Positions 53,259 to 62,467 of a DNA stretch of 64,000 bases are shown here, piece by piece. The stretch is from contig NZ_CP033917.1 of NCBI RefSeq assembly GCF_003815655.1, forward strand, positions 3,162,001-3,226,000. Direction: 5' to 3'. The notes under the pieces were generated by a model, which ran no database searches, had not been told where the DNA came from, and was given only the letters and a program-made list of their open reading frames with translations. The position numbers were made by a program, and so were the translations under genes. The DNA comes from Chryseobacterium sp. G0201. Lineage in GTDB: Bacteria; Bacteroidota; Bacteroidia; Flavobacteriales; Weeksellaceae. Numbering within the stretch: position 1 is the stretch's first letter; every line of letters starts with the position of its first letter.

Positions 53259-54380
53259 TTAGTTGAATAAATCTTTCACTTTATCAAAGAAAGTTTTTTC
53301 TTTTCCGGAAGGTTCTGCAACCATTTCTCCGCTAGACATCTGCTTTTCGAAGAAGTCTTTCTGCTCTTTCGTAAGTTTTTGTGGTGTCCATACATTGATG
53401 TGGATAAACATATCGCCTTTTCCGTAGCTGTCGATGCTTGGTAGGCCTTTTCCTGCCAGTCTTAGGATCTTTCCTGATTGTGTACCAGGTTCGATCGTGA
53501 TCTTAACTTTTCCGCCAACGGTAGGAATTTCTCTTTTAGTTCCCAGTGAAGCTTCAGCAAATGAAATATATAATTCCTGGTGAAGATTATCACCTTCTCT
53601 TTTAATTACCTGATCTACTTCTTCTTCTACGATCACCAATAGATCTCCTGGAATACCTCCAAAAGGAGCGTCATTACCTTTTCCTCTTACATTAAGCTGA
53701 ATTCCGTCTCTAGCTCCCGCAGGAATGTTGATCGTGATTTCGTCTTCATCTTTTATTAGACCTTGTGCATTGGCACCAGCTGGAATTTTATCGGCAACTT
53801 TCCCGATTCCCTGACAAGTTCCACACGTAGTCTGAGTCTGCATTTGTCCGAACATCGTGTTCATTACTTTCAACTGAACACCAGAACCGTTACATGTAGG
53901 ACACGTTTTTGAAGTAGCACCGGGTGCCATCTTCATTTTTTTAACTTTAAGAGTTTTTTGAGTTCCGTTTACCATCTCTTCAAGGTTCAGCTTGATTCTG
54001 ATTCTTAAATTAGAACCTTTCACTTGCTGTTGTCCTCCGCCAAAGCCACCGCCGCCACCGAAATGACCACCGAAAATATCTCCAAACTGGCTGAAAATAT
54101 CTTCCATATTCATTCCGCCGCCGAAACCGCCTCCGCCTCCAAAGCCTCCGTTTCCGCCAACTCCTGCATGACCATATTGGTCATATCTTGCACGTTTATT
54201 GTCGTCGCTTAATATTTCATAAGCTTCTGCTGCTTCTTTGAATTTTTCTTCGGCATCTTTATCACCAGGATTTTTATCCGGGTGAAATTTGATCGCCATT
54301 TTACGGTATGCTTTCTTTATTTCTTCGGCTGATGCAGATTTGCTGATCTCAAGAACCTCGTAATAATCTCTTTTTGACAT
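53259..54380 (-). CDS. dnaJ: Molecular chaperone DnaJ
   Basis: Hsp40 co-chaperone that delivers substrates to DnaK. The 373 residues include the J domain with HPD ([10 protein letters not shown], near residue 33), a Gly/Phe-rich region (about 75-120), the cysteine-rich region and two substrate-binding beta domains. Only two CxxCxGxG motifs exist (CPTCNGSG and CGTCQGIG) instead of four; the positions of motifs 1 and 4 are KVKKMKMA-type and GANAQGLI sequence without cysteines, so zinc site I is missing and site II remains. It follows grpE on the same strand with an 83-base gap. Confidence 0.96.
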   Translation of the reverse strand: MSKRDYYEVLEISKSASAEEIKKAYRKMAIKFHPDKNPGDKDAEEKFKEAAEAYEILSDDNKRARYDQYGHAGVGGNGGFGGGGGFGGGMNMEDIFSQFGDIFGGHFGGGGGFGGGQQQVKGSNLRIRIKLNLEEMVNGTQKTLKVKKMKMAPGATSKTCPTCNGSGVQLKVMNTMFGQMQTQTTCGTCQGIGKVADKIPAGANAQGLIKDEDEITINIPAGARDGIQLNVRGKGNDAPFGGIPGDLLVIVEEEVDQVIKREGDNLHQELYISFAEASLGTKREIPTVGGKVKITIEPGTQSGKILRLAGKGLPSIDSYGKGDMFIHINVWTPQKLTKEQKDFFEKQMSSGEMVAEPSGKEKTFFDKVKDLFN

Positions 54381-54405
54381 GTCTTTCTATAATTGATTAT
54401 CGATA

Positions 54406-54456
54406 AATGATAAATGATGCTTATAGCCTATCAATTATCTCTCATCATTTATCATT
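54406..54456. repeat. Inverted repeat between grpE and dnaJ
   Basis: Perfect 14-base arms AATGATAAATGATG (54406-54419) and CATCATTTATCATT (54443-54456). A second pair, ATAATTGAT (54389-54397) and ATCAATTAT (54430-54438), interleaves with it, an order that could form a pseudoknot or reflects broken duplication. It lies in the untranslated gap of the grpE-dnaJ transcript. Confidence 0.6.
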
Positions 54457-54463
54457 GATGAAT

Positions 54464-55000
54464 TTAGTTTCCTGTTACTACTTTTGCAAAACGAATTACT
54501 TTTTCGCCTAACATATATCCTGTTTCGATAACGTCTACAATTTTACCTTTCAAATCTTCTGAAGGTGAAGGAATTTGAGTAATAGCCTCGTGAAGATCTA
54601 CATTGAAAGTATCTCCGGCTCTTACTTCCATTACTTTCAAGCCTTTTTCAGTAAGTTTATTTTTAAGTTTTTGATAGATAAGCTCAACGCCTTGAAGGTC
54701 TGCTTCGTTTCCGTTTTTAGCGATCTCTTTTAGAGCTCTTTCAAAATCATCCAACACACCAAGCATAGATACCATCATGTCTTGATTTGCATATTGGAAA
54801 AATTCCATTTTCTCTTTAGAAGTTCTTTTTTTATAATTTTCGAACTCAGCGTAAAGACGAATGTAACGGTTTTTCTCTTCTGCCAAAAGTTCTTCCGGAG
54901 TAGGAGTATTTGTCACATTTTCTTCAGCAACTGTTTCGTTCTGAGTATTCGTATCTTGTTGTGTATTGATGTTTTCTTCGTTGATATCCTGATTTTCCAT
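54464..55000 (-). CDS. grpE: Nucleotide exchange factor GrpE
   Basis: Releases ADP from DnaK. The 178-residue protein has an acidic, Asn/Thr/Gln-rich start, a long coiled-coil helix (about 45-100, LAEEKNRYIRLYAEFENYKKR) and the beta-domain GDTFNVDLHEAITQIPS with VIETGYMLGEKVIRFAKV at the end. I use ATG 55000; a TTG two codons earlier is less likely. Upstream of dnaJ on the same strand; the pair is probably co-regulated. Confidence 0.95.
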   Translation of the reverse strand: MENQDINEENINTQQDTNTQNETVAEENVTNTPTPEELLAEEKNRYIRLYAEFENYKKRTSKEKMEFFQYANQDMMVSMLGVLDDFERALKEIAKNGNEADLQGVELIYQKLKNKLTEKGLKVMEVRAGDTFNVDLHEAITQIPSPSEDLKGKIVDVIETGYMLGEKVIRFAKVVTGN

Positions 55001-55030
55001 TTTCAATAACTATTTTAAAGAATTGTTTGG

Positions 55031-55038
55031 CAAAGATA
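55031..55038 (-). promoter_or_regulatory. Candidate grpE promoter (-7 element)
   Basis: TATCTTTG followed by C on the minus strand matches TAnnTTTG exactly, 30 bases before the ATG. The usual -33 TTG is absent; no heat-shock CIRCE palindrome is visible. Confidence 0.45.
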
Positions 55039-55201
55039 CTGCCAAAGAAAAAATTAGGACATTAAGGCAGGATTAGGAATCAATGATCAATAGAAAATGG
55101 TCAATTTTTCCAGCTTGTGTGTGAATTTACAATTGATTATTAACAAAGATTTATTTGGTAGAAAGACTACTTTTTTAAATTTAATTATAAAAGATAAGCA
55201 C

Positions 55202-55319
55202 ACAGTTTGTCATGCTGGAAGGATTTAAACAGTAAAATAAATTTTGTTTTTTAGTTTGACTTATTTTAAGACTTATATTTTTAAATAATTGTTTAGATCC
55301 TTCCAGGATGACAAACTGT
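55202..55319. repeat. Palindromic element with 30-base arms
   Basis: Arms at 55202-55231 and 55290-55319 match at 28 of 30 positions when one is reverse-complemented; each carries TTTGTCAT(G/C)CTGGAAGG. The 58-base centre is AT-rich with no ORF. The arm core is also present at 38270-38290, so this is a mobile or dispersed repeat family. It lies in the 378-base gap between mntH and grpE. Confidence 0.7.
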
Positions 55320-55378
55320 ATGGCTATTATTGATGCTAAATAATTTAGTATTCACAATTTCATCATTCACATTTAAAT

Positions 55379-56713
55379 CTATTCTCCGAAAAATGTTTGA
55401 TATAATAAATAAAGATTTAAAATAATAATAACAAATGAGATGATCCAGATGCAGACTTTCATTAAAGGCTTATTTACAAATTCGCCCATTTTTGCTTTAT
55501 CATTGGTAAACATTACAAGCGGAACAACAGCGAAACTCAGTTGCATCGAAAGGATAACCTGACTTAAAACTAATAATTCCGTAGTTCCTTTTTCACCATA
55601 TATTATTGCTACAATCAAGGCAGGAATTACAGCAATCAATCTTGTGATCAATCTTCTTAGCCAAGGTTTTAATTTAATATTTAAAAAGCCTTCCATTACA
55701 ATTTGTCCGGCAAGAGTTCCTGTTAATGTCGAGTTTTGCCCAGAAGCTAATAAAGCAATCGCAAAAGCAATACTTGCCATTGAAGCTCCTAAGATCGGTG
55801 TCAACATTTTATAAGCATCATGAATATCTGCAACATCATGATTTCCTGTCGTATGGAAAGTAGCCGCCGCCAGAATAAGAATAGCAGCATTAATGAAAAA
55901 AGCGAGCATTAAAGAAACCGTACTGTCAATTGTTGCAAATTTTATCGCTTCTTTTTTTCCTTCTGTATCACGAGTGTAATCTCTTGTCTGAACAATACTG
56001 CTGTGTAAATAGAGGTTGTGGGGCATAACGGTAGCTCCTAAAATTCCTATGGCAATATAGAGCATTGCCGGATTTTGAAGAATTTCTTTTTGAGGAACCA
56101 ATCCACCTAAAATTTCGTTAAAAGCAGGTTGAGAAATCACGATCTCATAAATAAAACAGGCTAGAATGATGAAAATAAGTCCACCAACAATACTTTCGAT
56201 CCATCTGAAACCTTTTGCCTGAAGTAAAAGTATAATCAAAACATCAACGGTTGTAATCACAATTCCCCAAGTTAATGGAATATGGAAAAGTAAATTCAGG
56301 GCAATGGCTGAACCGATGACCTCTGCGAGATCACAGGCGGCGATGGCTATTTCACAAAATACCCAAAGCATAAAATTGGTTTTCGGTCCAAAATGATCTC
56401 TGCAAGCCTGAGCAAGATCTCTTTCTGCAACAACGCCCAACTTTACAGATAAATGCTGTAAAACCATCGCGAAAATATTAGAAATAAGAATTACCGATAG
56501 GAGAGTATACCCAAACTGCGCGCCACCAGCAATATCTGTGGCCCAGTTTCCGGGGTCCATATATCCAACGGCAATCATCAATCCGGGGCCTGCAAAAGCA
56601 AGATATTTTCTCCAAAAACTTCCATTTTTAGGTACTTTTATCGAAGAGTAAACTTCTGATAGAGAGTGGGATGTTTTATCTTTACGCCAAGCGTTTTTTA
56701 AATTCAGATTCAT
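55379..56713 (-). CDS. mntH: Nramp-family divalent metal transporter (MntH-like)
   Basis: An inner-membrane H+-coupled importer of Mn2+ (and possibly Fe2+). The 444 residues have about 11 helices. Helix 1 shows the metal-site MDPGNWATD (Asp and Asn ligands), and the helix-6 segment shows ATVMPHNLYLHSSIVQTR with the expected Met and the following His residues. Transport of Mn is inferred from the family. A perfect TGTTAG-N6-CTAACA palindrome lies immediately before its start codon, a plausible metal-regulator operator. Single gene. Confidence 0.92.
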   Translation of the reverse strand: MNLNLKNAWRKDKTSHSLSEVYSSIKVPKNGSFWRKYLAFAGPGLMIAVGYMDPGNWATDIAGGAQFGYTLLSVILISNIFAMVLQHLSVKLGVVAERDLAQACRDHFGPKTNFMLWVFCEIAIAACDLAEVIGSAIALNLLFHIPLTWGIVITTVDVLIILLLQAKGFRWIESIVGGLIFIILACFIYEIVISQPAFNEILGGLVPQKEILQNPAMLYIAIGILGATVMPHNLYLHSSIVQTRDYTRDTEGKKEAIKFATIDSTVSLMLAFFINAAILILAAATFHTTGNHDVADIHDAYKMLTPILGASMASIAFAIALLASGQNSTLTGTLAGQIVMEGFLNIKLKPWLRRLITRLIAVIPALIVAIIYGEKGTTELLVLSQVILSMQLSFAVVPLVMFTNDKAKMGEFVNKPLMKVCIWIISFVIIILNLYLLYQTFFGE

Positions 56714-56716
56714 AAA

Positions 56717-56734
56717 TGTTAGAAATGACTAACA
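56717..56734. promoter_or_regulatory. Putative DtxR/MntR-type operator before mntH
   Basis: TGTTAG (56717-56722), six bases AAATGA, then CTAACA (56729-56734): a perfect inverted repeat three bases upstream of the mntH start codon. The TTAG/CTAA half-sites are those of DtxR-family sites, and a regulator bound here would block the mntH start region when metal is plentiful. Confidence 0.55.
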
Positions 56735-56771
56735 AATTTAATTAAATAAATGAAAATACAAAGTATATAAC

Positions 56772-56802
56772 AAAAAAATCCCGAAAAATTATTTTTCGGG
56801 AT
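56772..56802 (-). terminator. Terminator of the DUF937-OmpA gene
   Basis: ATCCCGAAAAAT and TTTTTCGGGAT pair around a short loop; on the minus strand TTTTTTTG follows. It lies 22 bases after the gene's stop codon. Confidence 0.85.
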
Positions 56803-56823
56803 CTTGATATGTATTGTTGAAGA

Positions 56824-58125
56824 TTATTTTGCAAATCTTACAGCCATTTTTCTGTCAACTGCTCTTTCAGCATCAGAAGCTTTAGCGTCTACTGTTGCAA
56901 ATTGGCTTCCGTATCCTTCAGCTCCTAAAACTTGTCCACCAAGATTTTGTTTTGCCAACCAATCTTTAATGTAAGCTGCTCTTGCAGTTGAAAGTTTTAC
57001 ATTACTCGCTTCGTTACCTGTTTTGTCAGTATAACCACCGATTTTTACTTTAGCATCCGGGAAAGCTTTTAAAATAGCTGCCAAATTCTCTAATTGTCCT
57101 TGTGAACCTGCTTCCAATTCTGTAGAACTTCCTAATTTGAAGTTTACATGGTCAAAATCATACCATTTATCCTTCAAAGCACTGTCATCTGCAGCATTTT
57201 TATAACCGTCAGATTTCAGGAAAGCGATCATTTGATCTTCCATTCCGCCTTTATAACCTTTAAGAGCTGTACCGTTAAGATCGATATTTTCATCAACTTT
57301 AGTTGTTGTAGCTCCTGTTGCTGTATCTGTTGAAGAAACCGTTGCTGCAGTATCTACAGGCGCCGCAGTTGAATCTGTTGCTACCGTTGTTGTTGTAGTT
57401 TCTTTTTTCTCACACTGTTTCCATAGGAAATAACCTGCTGCAAGCAATAATAATAGGGGTAGAAGCCATTTCCAGATAGATCCGCCACCGTCAGAATTGT
57501 TTCTGTCTGGGTCTGTTCCTACCGGAGTAGTACTTCTTGTAACCTCTATTTTGGGCTCTTCACGTACAGTTTGTTTTATCGTGTCACCGTCATTGTCAAA
57601 CTTATATCCTTTAGCCCAGTCTCCAATATTTAAAGAAGCTAAAGAAAGTCCCGCAGGCAACAATGTTGAAACAATACCTTTTTGTTCACTCAGTAAACTA
57701 GAGATCCCTGATTTGTCTAAATTGTTATCTGCTGCATATTTTCCAACAGATCCCAGCGTTGCTCCAGTTACTAAATTCAATAGTGAACTTGAAGAATTAT
57801 TACTAATTCCGGCATACGTTGCAATAGCGTTTACTATTCCGCTTACTTTGTCTCCAAAGATGGAAGATAGTAAAGTACTTATCCAAGAGCTGTTTGCAGA
57901 GTTACCCAATAAGTTCCCCAATATTCCACTGGAAGAAGCATTCGAAATGGCATCCAAAACCGCAGCATTGTCCGAATTATTAGCTAATCCGCCTACGATC
58001 GCAGGTAATAAGCCTCCAATTGCTTTTGAAATACCAGATTCACTTTCTCCAAGCTGAGATGCAGCCTGAGAGACCAAAGCAGGACCTAATTGTCCTTTAA
58101 TTAAATCAATGACATTTAAAGACAT
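56824..58125 (-). CDS. DUF937-OmpA fusion protein
   Basis: A 433-residue protein. The N-terminal half (about 1-180) is YidB-like DUF937 sequence, rich in Gly/Ser/Asn, with ESGISKAIGGLLPAIVGGLAN and a repeated SGILGNLL pattern. A central membrane helix (WKWLLPLLLLLAAGYFLW, near 215) is followed by a Thr/Ala-rich linker and a C-terminal OmpA peptidoglycan-binding domain (about 310-433: FKLGSSTELEAGSQGQLENL, IGGYTDKTGNEASNVKLSTARA). It would anchor the cell wall from the inner membrane; DUF937 has no known function. Confidence 0.9.
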   Translation of the reverse strand: MSLNVIDLIKGQLGPALVSQAASQLGESESGISKAIGGLLPAIVGGLANNSDNAAVLDAISNASSSGILGNLLGNSANSSWISTLLSSIFGDKVSGIVNAIATYAGISNNSSSSLLNLVTGATLGSVGKYAADNNLDKSGISSLLSEQKGIVSTLLPAGLSLASLNIGDWAKGYKFDNDGDTIKQTVREEPKIEVTRSTTPVGTDPDRNNSDGGGSIWKWLLPLLLLLAAGYFLWKQCEKKETTTTTVATDSTAAPVDTAATVSSTDTATGATTTKVDENIDLNGTALKGYKGGMEDQMIAFLKSDGYKNAADDSALKDKWYDFDHVNFKLGSSTELEAGSQGQLENLAAILKAFPDAKVKIGGYTDKTGNEASNVKLSTARAAYIKDWLAKQNLGGQVLGAEGYGSQFATVDAKASDAERAVDRKMAVRFAK

Positions 58126-58196
58126 AATAAATTATTTTGAGATTAATGTGATATAAAATTAAACAAAAATCTGTCCAAATATAGATTTAAATAAAA

Positions 58197-58232
58197 AAAT
58201 CTTTAAAAATCACGAAAATTTTTAAAGATTTG
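58197..58232 (-). terminator. Terminator of proS
   Basis: On the minus strand AAATCTTTAAAAAT pairs with ATTTTTAAAGATTT around a short loop and a T run follows, about 20 bases after the proS stop codon. Confidence 0.8.
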
Positions 58233-58252
58233 TTAATTTATTATGTTAAATG

Positions 58253-59728
58253 TTAATAAGCTTTTGCGAACAAAACTCGACGTTTAGATGGTTTTCCTGA
58301 AATCAGAGAAATACCCTCTTCATTGTCATCGTTTGAAGGAATACATCTGATCGTAGCCTTCGTTTCGTCCTTTATTTGCTCTTCTTCTTCTGCCGTCCCA
58401 TCCCAATGTGCATAGATGAAACCTCCTTTTTCTTCTAAAACCTTTTTAAACTCTTCGTATGTATCAACTTTAGTGATGTGATCTTCTCTGTGGCTTAATG
58501 CTTTAGCGTAGATGTCTTTTTGAATAGTTTTTAATAATTCTTCAATGTAAGAATCTAAACCTTCAATACTGTGAGTTTCTTTTGTAAGGTTATCTCTTCT
58601 TGCGATCTCAACAGATCTGTTTTCTAGATCTCTTGGTCCCATTGCGATTCTTACAGGAACACCTTTTAGTTCGTATTCTGCAAATTTCCAGCCTGGTTTG
58701 TTATGAGTGTCATTATCAAACTTCACAGAAATTCCTTTAGCTCTTAATTTAGCCTGAATATCTAAAGCAACTTCACTGATTTGCTCTAATTGCTCTTCTC
58801 CTTTAAAGATAGGAACGATCACAACCTGAATCGGTGCCAACGTTGGAGGCAATACCAATCCTAAATCATCAGAGTGCGTCATAATTAAAGCTCCCATTAA
58901 ACGGGTTGAAGTTCCCCAAGATGTTGCCCAAGCATGCTCAATTTTACCTTCTTTGTTAGTGAATTTTACATCAAAAGCTTTCGCGAAGTTCTGACCTAAA
59001 AAGTGAGAAGTTCCCGCCTGTAATGCTTTTCCGTCCTGCATTAATGCTTCGATACAATAGGTTTCATCAGCTCCTGCAAATCTTTCAGATGGTGTTTTTA
59101 CCCCCTGGATTACCGGCATTGCCATGAAGTTTTCTGCAAAATCTGCATATACTTTATTCATTTTTTCAGCTTCTTCAACCGCTTCGTCTTTTGTAGCATG
59201 AGCCGTGTGACCTTCCTGCCATAAAAATTCTGCCGTTCTTAAAAATAAACGGGTTCTCATTTCCCAACGTACAACATTGGCCCATTGGTTGATTAATATA
59301 GGTAAATCTCTGTAAGATTGAATCCAGTTTTTATAAGTACTCCAGATAATTGCTTCTGATGTTGGACGAACGATTAATTCTTCTTCCAATTTAGCATCCG
59401 GATCTACAATCAGTTTCGCAGGATTGTTTGGGTCTGTTTTTAATCTGTAATGGGTAACAACAGCGCATTCTTTTGCAAAACCTGCAGCATTTTTTTCTTC
59501 AGCCTCGAATAAGCTTTTGGGCACAAAAAGCGGGAAATAAGCATTAACGTGACCTGTTTCTTTGAATTTTTTATCCATTTCATCACGCATTTTTTCCCAG
59601 ATCGCATATCCGTATGGTTTTATAACCATGCATCCTCGCACCCCTGAGTTTTCAGCTAGGTCTGCTTTAACAACTAACTCGTTATACCATTTGCTGTAAT
59701 CTTCGCTTCTTGAGGTTAATTTTGCCAT
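58253..59728 (-). CDS. proS: Proline-tRNA ligase, archaeal/eukaryote-like type
   Basis: Charges tRNA-Pro. The 491-residue form (start ATG 59728) lacks the editing insertion of the E. coli type and matches the archaeal/eukaryote-like class: [53 protein letters not shown] and the C-terminal zinc-binding-like tail region. The 54 extra residues upstream in the open frame (starting MYISFHDN) are Asn/Lys-rich and unlike a synthetase; a TATATTTG promoter element lies within them, which supports the downstream start. Confidence 0.94.
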   Translation of the reverse strand: MAKLTSRSEDYSKWYNELVVKADLAENSGVRGCMVIKPYGYAIWEKMRDEMDKKFKETGHVNAYFPLFVPKSLFEAEEKNAAGFAKECAVVTHYRLKTDPNNPAKLIVDPDAKLEEELIVRPTSEAIIWSTYKNWIQSYRDLPILINQWANVVRWEMRTRLFLRTAEFLWQEGHTAHATKDEAVEEAEKMNKVYADFAENFMAMPVIQGVKTPSERFAGADETYCIEALMQDGKALQAGTSHFLGQNFAKAFDVKFTNKEGKIEHAWATSWGTSTRLMGALIMTHSDDLGLVLPPTLAPIQVVIVPIFKGEEQLEQISEVALDIQAKLRAKGISVKFDNDTHNKPGWKFAEYELKGVPVRIAMGPRDLENRSVEIARRDNLTKETHSIEGLDSYIEELLKTIQKDIYAKALSHREDHITKVDTYEEFKKVLEEKGGFIYAHWDGTAEEEEQIKDETKATIRCIPSNDDNEEGISLISGKPSKRRVLFAKAY

Positions 59729-59789
59729 TATTCTTAAAATTTTTTTTAACTTTTCCCTATTATTGTTATCTAAAAAATAAAATCTATTT

Positions 59790-59817
59790 TTGATAGATTT
59801 TATTGACGATATTTTGG
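59790..59817 (+). promoter_or_regulatory. Candidate promoter for the Gly-rich lipoprotein
   Basis: TTG (59790-59792), 17 bases, TATTTTGG (59810-59817, 7/8 match to TAnnTTTG). Predicted start near 59821, about 52 bases before the ATG. Divergent from the proS element. Confidence 0.5.
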
Positions 59818-59837
59818 TACATTTTTGGTACCGATTG

Positions 59838-59845
59838 CAAATATA
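59838..59845 (-). promoter_or_regulatory. Candidate proS promoter (-7 element)
   Basis: TATATTTG followed by C on the minus strand, an exact TAnnTTTG match. Predicted start near 59834, giving a leader of about 105 bases before the ATG at 59728. No TTG at -33. Confidence 0.4.
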
Positions 59846-59872
59846 ATTTAAATTAAAAATCTTTACGTTATC

Positions 59873-60952
59873 ATGAAAAGAAATATACATAAAAATTTGC
59901 TTGGTATGTTGAAATCTAAAGGGATTTTGGCGGTGTCAGGTGGATTATTGCTTATGTCTTGTGGAGCTCAGATGGGTGGATACACGGAGACAGATGGGGT
60001 TTACTATGACCCGAATAAAGACACACTACCGGAAGGCGTTATTATTAATAATGATAATGGTAACAGAGTAGGAGAATACTATGATTATTACCAGGATTCA
60101 AATATTGTTGAAAATGCACAGATGAATTCTCAGGAGCAAAATAACAGATACGACTCTTGGAGTGATAATAACTGGAATACTAATGCTACGGATTCTGACT
60201 GGGGTAACTTTGCAGGATCTCAAACCAATTATTATGACAATTCTTGGGGTTCACCTTGGGGATGGTATGGTGGTTACAGCCCATATTGGGGATGGAACAG
60301 AGGTTGGGGCATGGGCATGTCTTTCGGATGGGGTAGCTCATTCGGATGGGGATGGGGAGGCTCTTGGGGATATAGCCCTTGGGGTTATGGATACGGTGGT
60401 TTCTACGATCCTTTCTGGGGTGGCGGATATTACGGATACCCTTACGGAGGTGGATACTGGGGTAATGGCTATTACAACAGAGGTATTTACAGAAGAAGCG
60501 GTACTAATGGAACAAGCTTTAACAGAATGAGCAACGGTTTCAATACTAATAATAGAGCTGCAAGTGGTTTCAGAAATAGTAACGGAGGCTTCAGAAACAG
60601 CAATGGAAATAATGGAGGCTTCAGAAATGGAACTAACGGAGGTTTTAGACAGCAGGGAAGTAATGGTGGCTTTAGAAACAACGGACAAGCCGGAGGATTT
60701 AGAAATAATGGTCAAGCCGGAGGATTCCGTAATTCTCAACCAAGACAAAATTATAATTACAATCAACAACAGTCACAGCCAAGATATAGAAATGACAGTG
60801 GATTTAGATCCAACGATAATGGTGGTTTCAGATCTAGTGGTGGTTTCAACTCTGGCGGCGGCGGATTCAGATCTGGTGGTTCTTCCGGTGGTGGAGGCGG
60901 TTTTAGATCTTCCGGTGGCGGAGGAGGCGGTGGCTTCAGAGGTGGCAGATAA
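59873..60952 (+). CDS. Gly-rich repeat lipoprotein
   Basis: A 359-residue exported protein with a lipobox ([11 protein letters not shown], Cys near residue 30). The mature part begins with an acidic Asp/Asn-rich section, then a Trp/Gly/Tyr-rich stretch (about 120-200, [17 protein letters not shown]), then many copies of GGFRN/GGFRS (about 225-359) ending in GGGGFRGGR. It is a low-complexity surface protein without a recognisable domain. The next gene starts 32 bases downstream, so an operon is likely. Confidence 0.8.
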   Translation: MKRNIHKNLLGMLKSKGILAVSGGLLLMSCGAQMGGYTETDGVYYDPNKDTLPEGVIINNDNGNRVGEYYDYYQDSNIVENAQMNSQEQNNRYDSWSDNNWNTNATDSDWGNFAGSQTNYYDNSWGSPWGWYGGYSPYWGWNRGWGMGMSFGWGSSFGWGWGGSWGYSPWGYGYGGFYDPFWGGGYYGYPYGGGYWGNGYYNRGIYRRSGTNGTSFNRMSNGFNTNNRAASGFRNSNGGFRNSNGNNGGFRNGTNGGFRQQGSNGGFRNNGQAGGFRNNGQAGGFRNSQPRQNYNYNQQQSQPRYRNDSGFRSNDNGGFRSSGGFNSGGGGFRSGGSSGGGGGFRSSGGGGGGGFRGGR

Positions 60953-60984
60953 TATGTGAAATTTAATAACTATTCAAAAAAATA

Positions 60985-62388
60985 ATGTTAAAAAAATCTT
61001 TAGTAATAATGAGTATTTCTGCTGCATTTTTTGCGCAGGCTCAGGATATTTCTGTACTAAGAAATTCTGTTGATGTTTACTCTAATTCTCAAATGGTAGG
61101 TTCTTCCAAGTTTAATGCGATGGGAGGAGCTAACGGAGCTTTGGGTGGAGATGCAAGTTCTTTATTAACCAACCCCGCAGGTTTAGGAGTTGCCATCTCT
61201 GGTGAGGTTTCCGGGACGTTGTCAATTATGGGTAATAAAAATACTTCAACATTGGCAGGCGCATCAACGAGTTATAGTAATACGAAAGGTGATCTTGGAA
61301 ATGTTGGCGGTATTATGACTTTCCAACTGATGACAGAAAGTGCTTGGAAGTTCATTAATGTTGGGGTTAATTTCTCAAATCAGTCACTTGATAATTACGT
61401 TGAAACTGCAGGAAACAGCAATATACTTTTTACTGATGTGGATACAGGTAATTCATCATCGTATGGTAAACATGCTTACAATAGATATGGCAATCTATCT
61501 AAAACAAGTTTTGGTGTAGGTGCAAATTACAATCATAATCTTTATATCGGTGCAGGATTAAATTTTTTCAACGCATCGCTTGATCAGTCGGATACGGCTT
61601 CTTTAAATTCTAACACGAATAATTCTACGGAATTTTTCAGCAAAAACGGAACGCCATATTACGAAAGGTCTAATGGTTTTTCAGCTTCATTAGGGGTGAT
61701 TGGGAAATTGAGTCCGAACTTTAGATTAGGAGCTTCTATTGAAACACCTACTTTCTGGACTATTGATAAAAGCTATAATTTCTACAATGATCCAGTTTAC
61801 GGAGATGATATTGGCCTTGAAAGCAATAAATTTACTTCGCCTCTTAAAGCAACGGTAAGTGCTGCGTTCGTAGCGAGTAAAAATTTCTCTTTGGACGTAG
61901 ATTATACATTAGGGCTTACAAAACCTAAATATAAAGTATATACTCAAACAGAAACCGACATAAATAATTTCTTTAAAGATAATTATAAAAACTTATCTGA
62001 ATTAAGAGTTGGTGCGGAATACCGAGTAAAACAAGTACGATTGAGAGGTGGATATTCTTACACTTCAACACCGTTTGATGCCTTGACTATCGGAAGATAT
62101 ACAGATGGAGGAGATCAGGTTGACCAGTCTTATGGTAACCTTATTCTTAATAACAGAAATGCATTGTCATTCGGTATCGGATATGATTTCAAATCATTCT
62201 ACATCGATGCTGCTTATCAGAATATAACTTCAAAATATACCAACCCTTTTATGTTTGGTGTATTGGATGATAATAATAATTCTGCTTATTATTCTGCAAC
62301 GAATAGTGTAGCGAGTGATTCGTTCATTGTTTCGGATGTGAAAAATATCAGAAATAACTTCTTTCTTACATTGGGATGGAAATTTTAA
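60985..62388 (+). CDS. Outer-membrane beta-barrel protein (OmpP1/FadL-like)
   Basis: A 467-residue outer-membrane protein. A signal peptide ends at about residue 20 (FFAQAQ); then comes GSSKFNAMGGANGALGGDASSLLTNPAGLG, the hatch-like signature of the FadL/OmpP1 transport family, cut here into its parts. The remaining chain is a run of amphipathic strands (for example YGNLILNNRNALSFGIG) ending in the aromatic terminal residue of a barrel (LGWKF). Probably a pore for hydrophobic compounds; substrate unknown. Second gene after the Gly-rich lipoprotein. Confidence 0.85.
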   Translation: MLKKSLVIMSISAAFFAQAQDISVLRNSVDVYSNSQMVGSSKFNAMGGANGALGGDASSLLTNPAGLGVAISGEVSGTLSIMGNKNTSTLAGASTSYSNTKGDLGNVGGIMTFQLMTESAWKFINVGVNFSNQSLDNYVETAGNSNILFTDVDTGNSSSYGKHAYNRYGNLSKTSFGVGANYNHNLYIGAGLNFFNASLDQSDTASLNSNTNNSTEFFSKNGTPYYERSNGFSASLGVIGKLSPNFRLGASIETPTFWTIDKSYNFYNDPVYGDDIGLESNKFTSPLKATVSAAFVASKNFSLDVDYTLGLTKPKYKVYTQTETDINNFFKDNYKNLSELRVGAEYRVKQVRLRGGYSYTSTPFDALTIGRYTDGGDQVDQSYGNLILNNRNALSFGIGYDFKSFYIDAAYQNITSKYTNPFMFGVLDDNNNSAYYSATNSVASDSFIVSDVKNIRNNFFLTLGWKF

Positions 62389-62424
62389 TTTCTACCCATA
62401 TATGTAATGAGTGATTAAATTGAG

Positions 62425-62454
62425 GCTCCGAATCTTCGATTCGGAGCTTTTTTA
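62425..62454. terminator. Terminator, bidirectional
   Basis: GCTCCGAATC pairs with GATTCGGAGC around a three-base loop, followed by TTTTTT on the plus strand, between the barrel gene and the converging susD-like gene. Confidence 0.87.
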
Positions 62455-62467
62455 TGTTTAATTGTTA

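Noticed and set aside
53259-55000. CIRCE-type heat-shock operator upstream of grpE
   Set aside because: No 9-bp inverted repeat of the CIRCE kind (TTAGCACTC-N9-GAGTGCTAA) is present.
56714-56823. Mn riboswitch (yybP-ykoY) upstream of mntH
   Set aside because: The leader is too short (about 60 usable bases before the previous terminator) and has no matching junction. The palindromic operator is a better explanation.
60338-60769. A 143-residue minus-strand ORF inside the Gly-rich lipoprotein gene
   Set aside because: It is the reverse complement of the repetitive GGFR coding region, and its own Ser/Ile/Thr repeats come from that. The plus-strand gene has the signal peptide and start.
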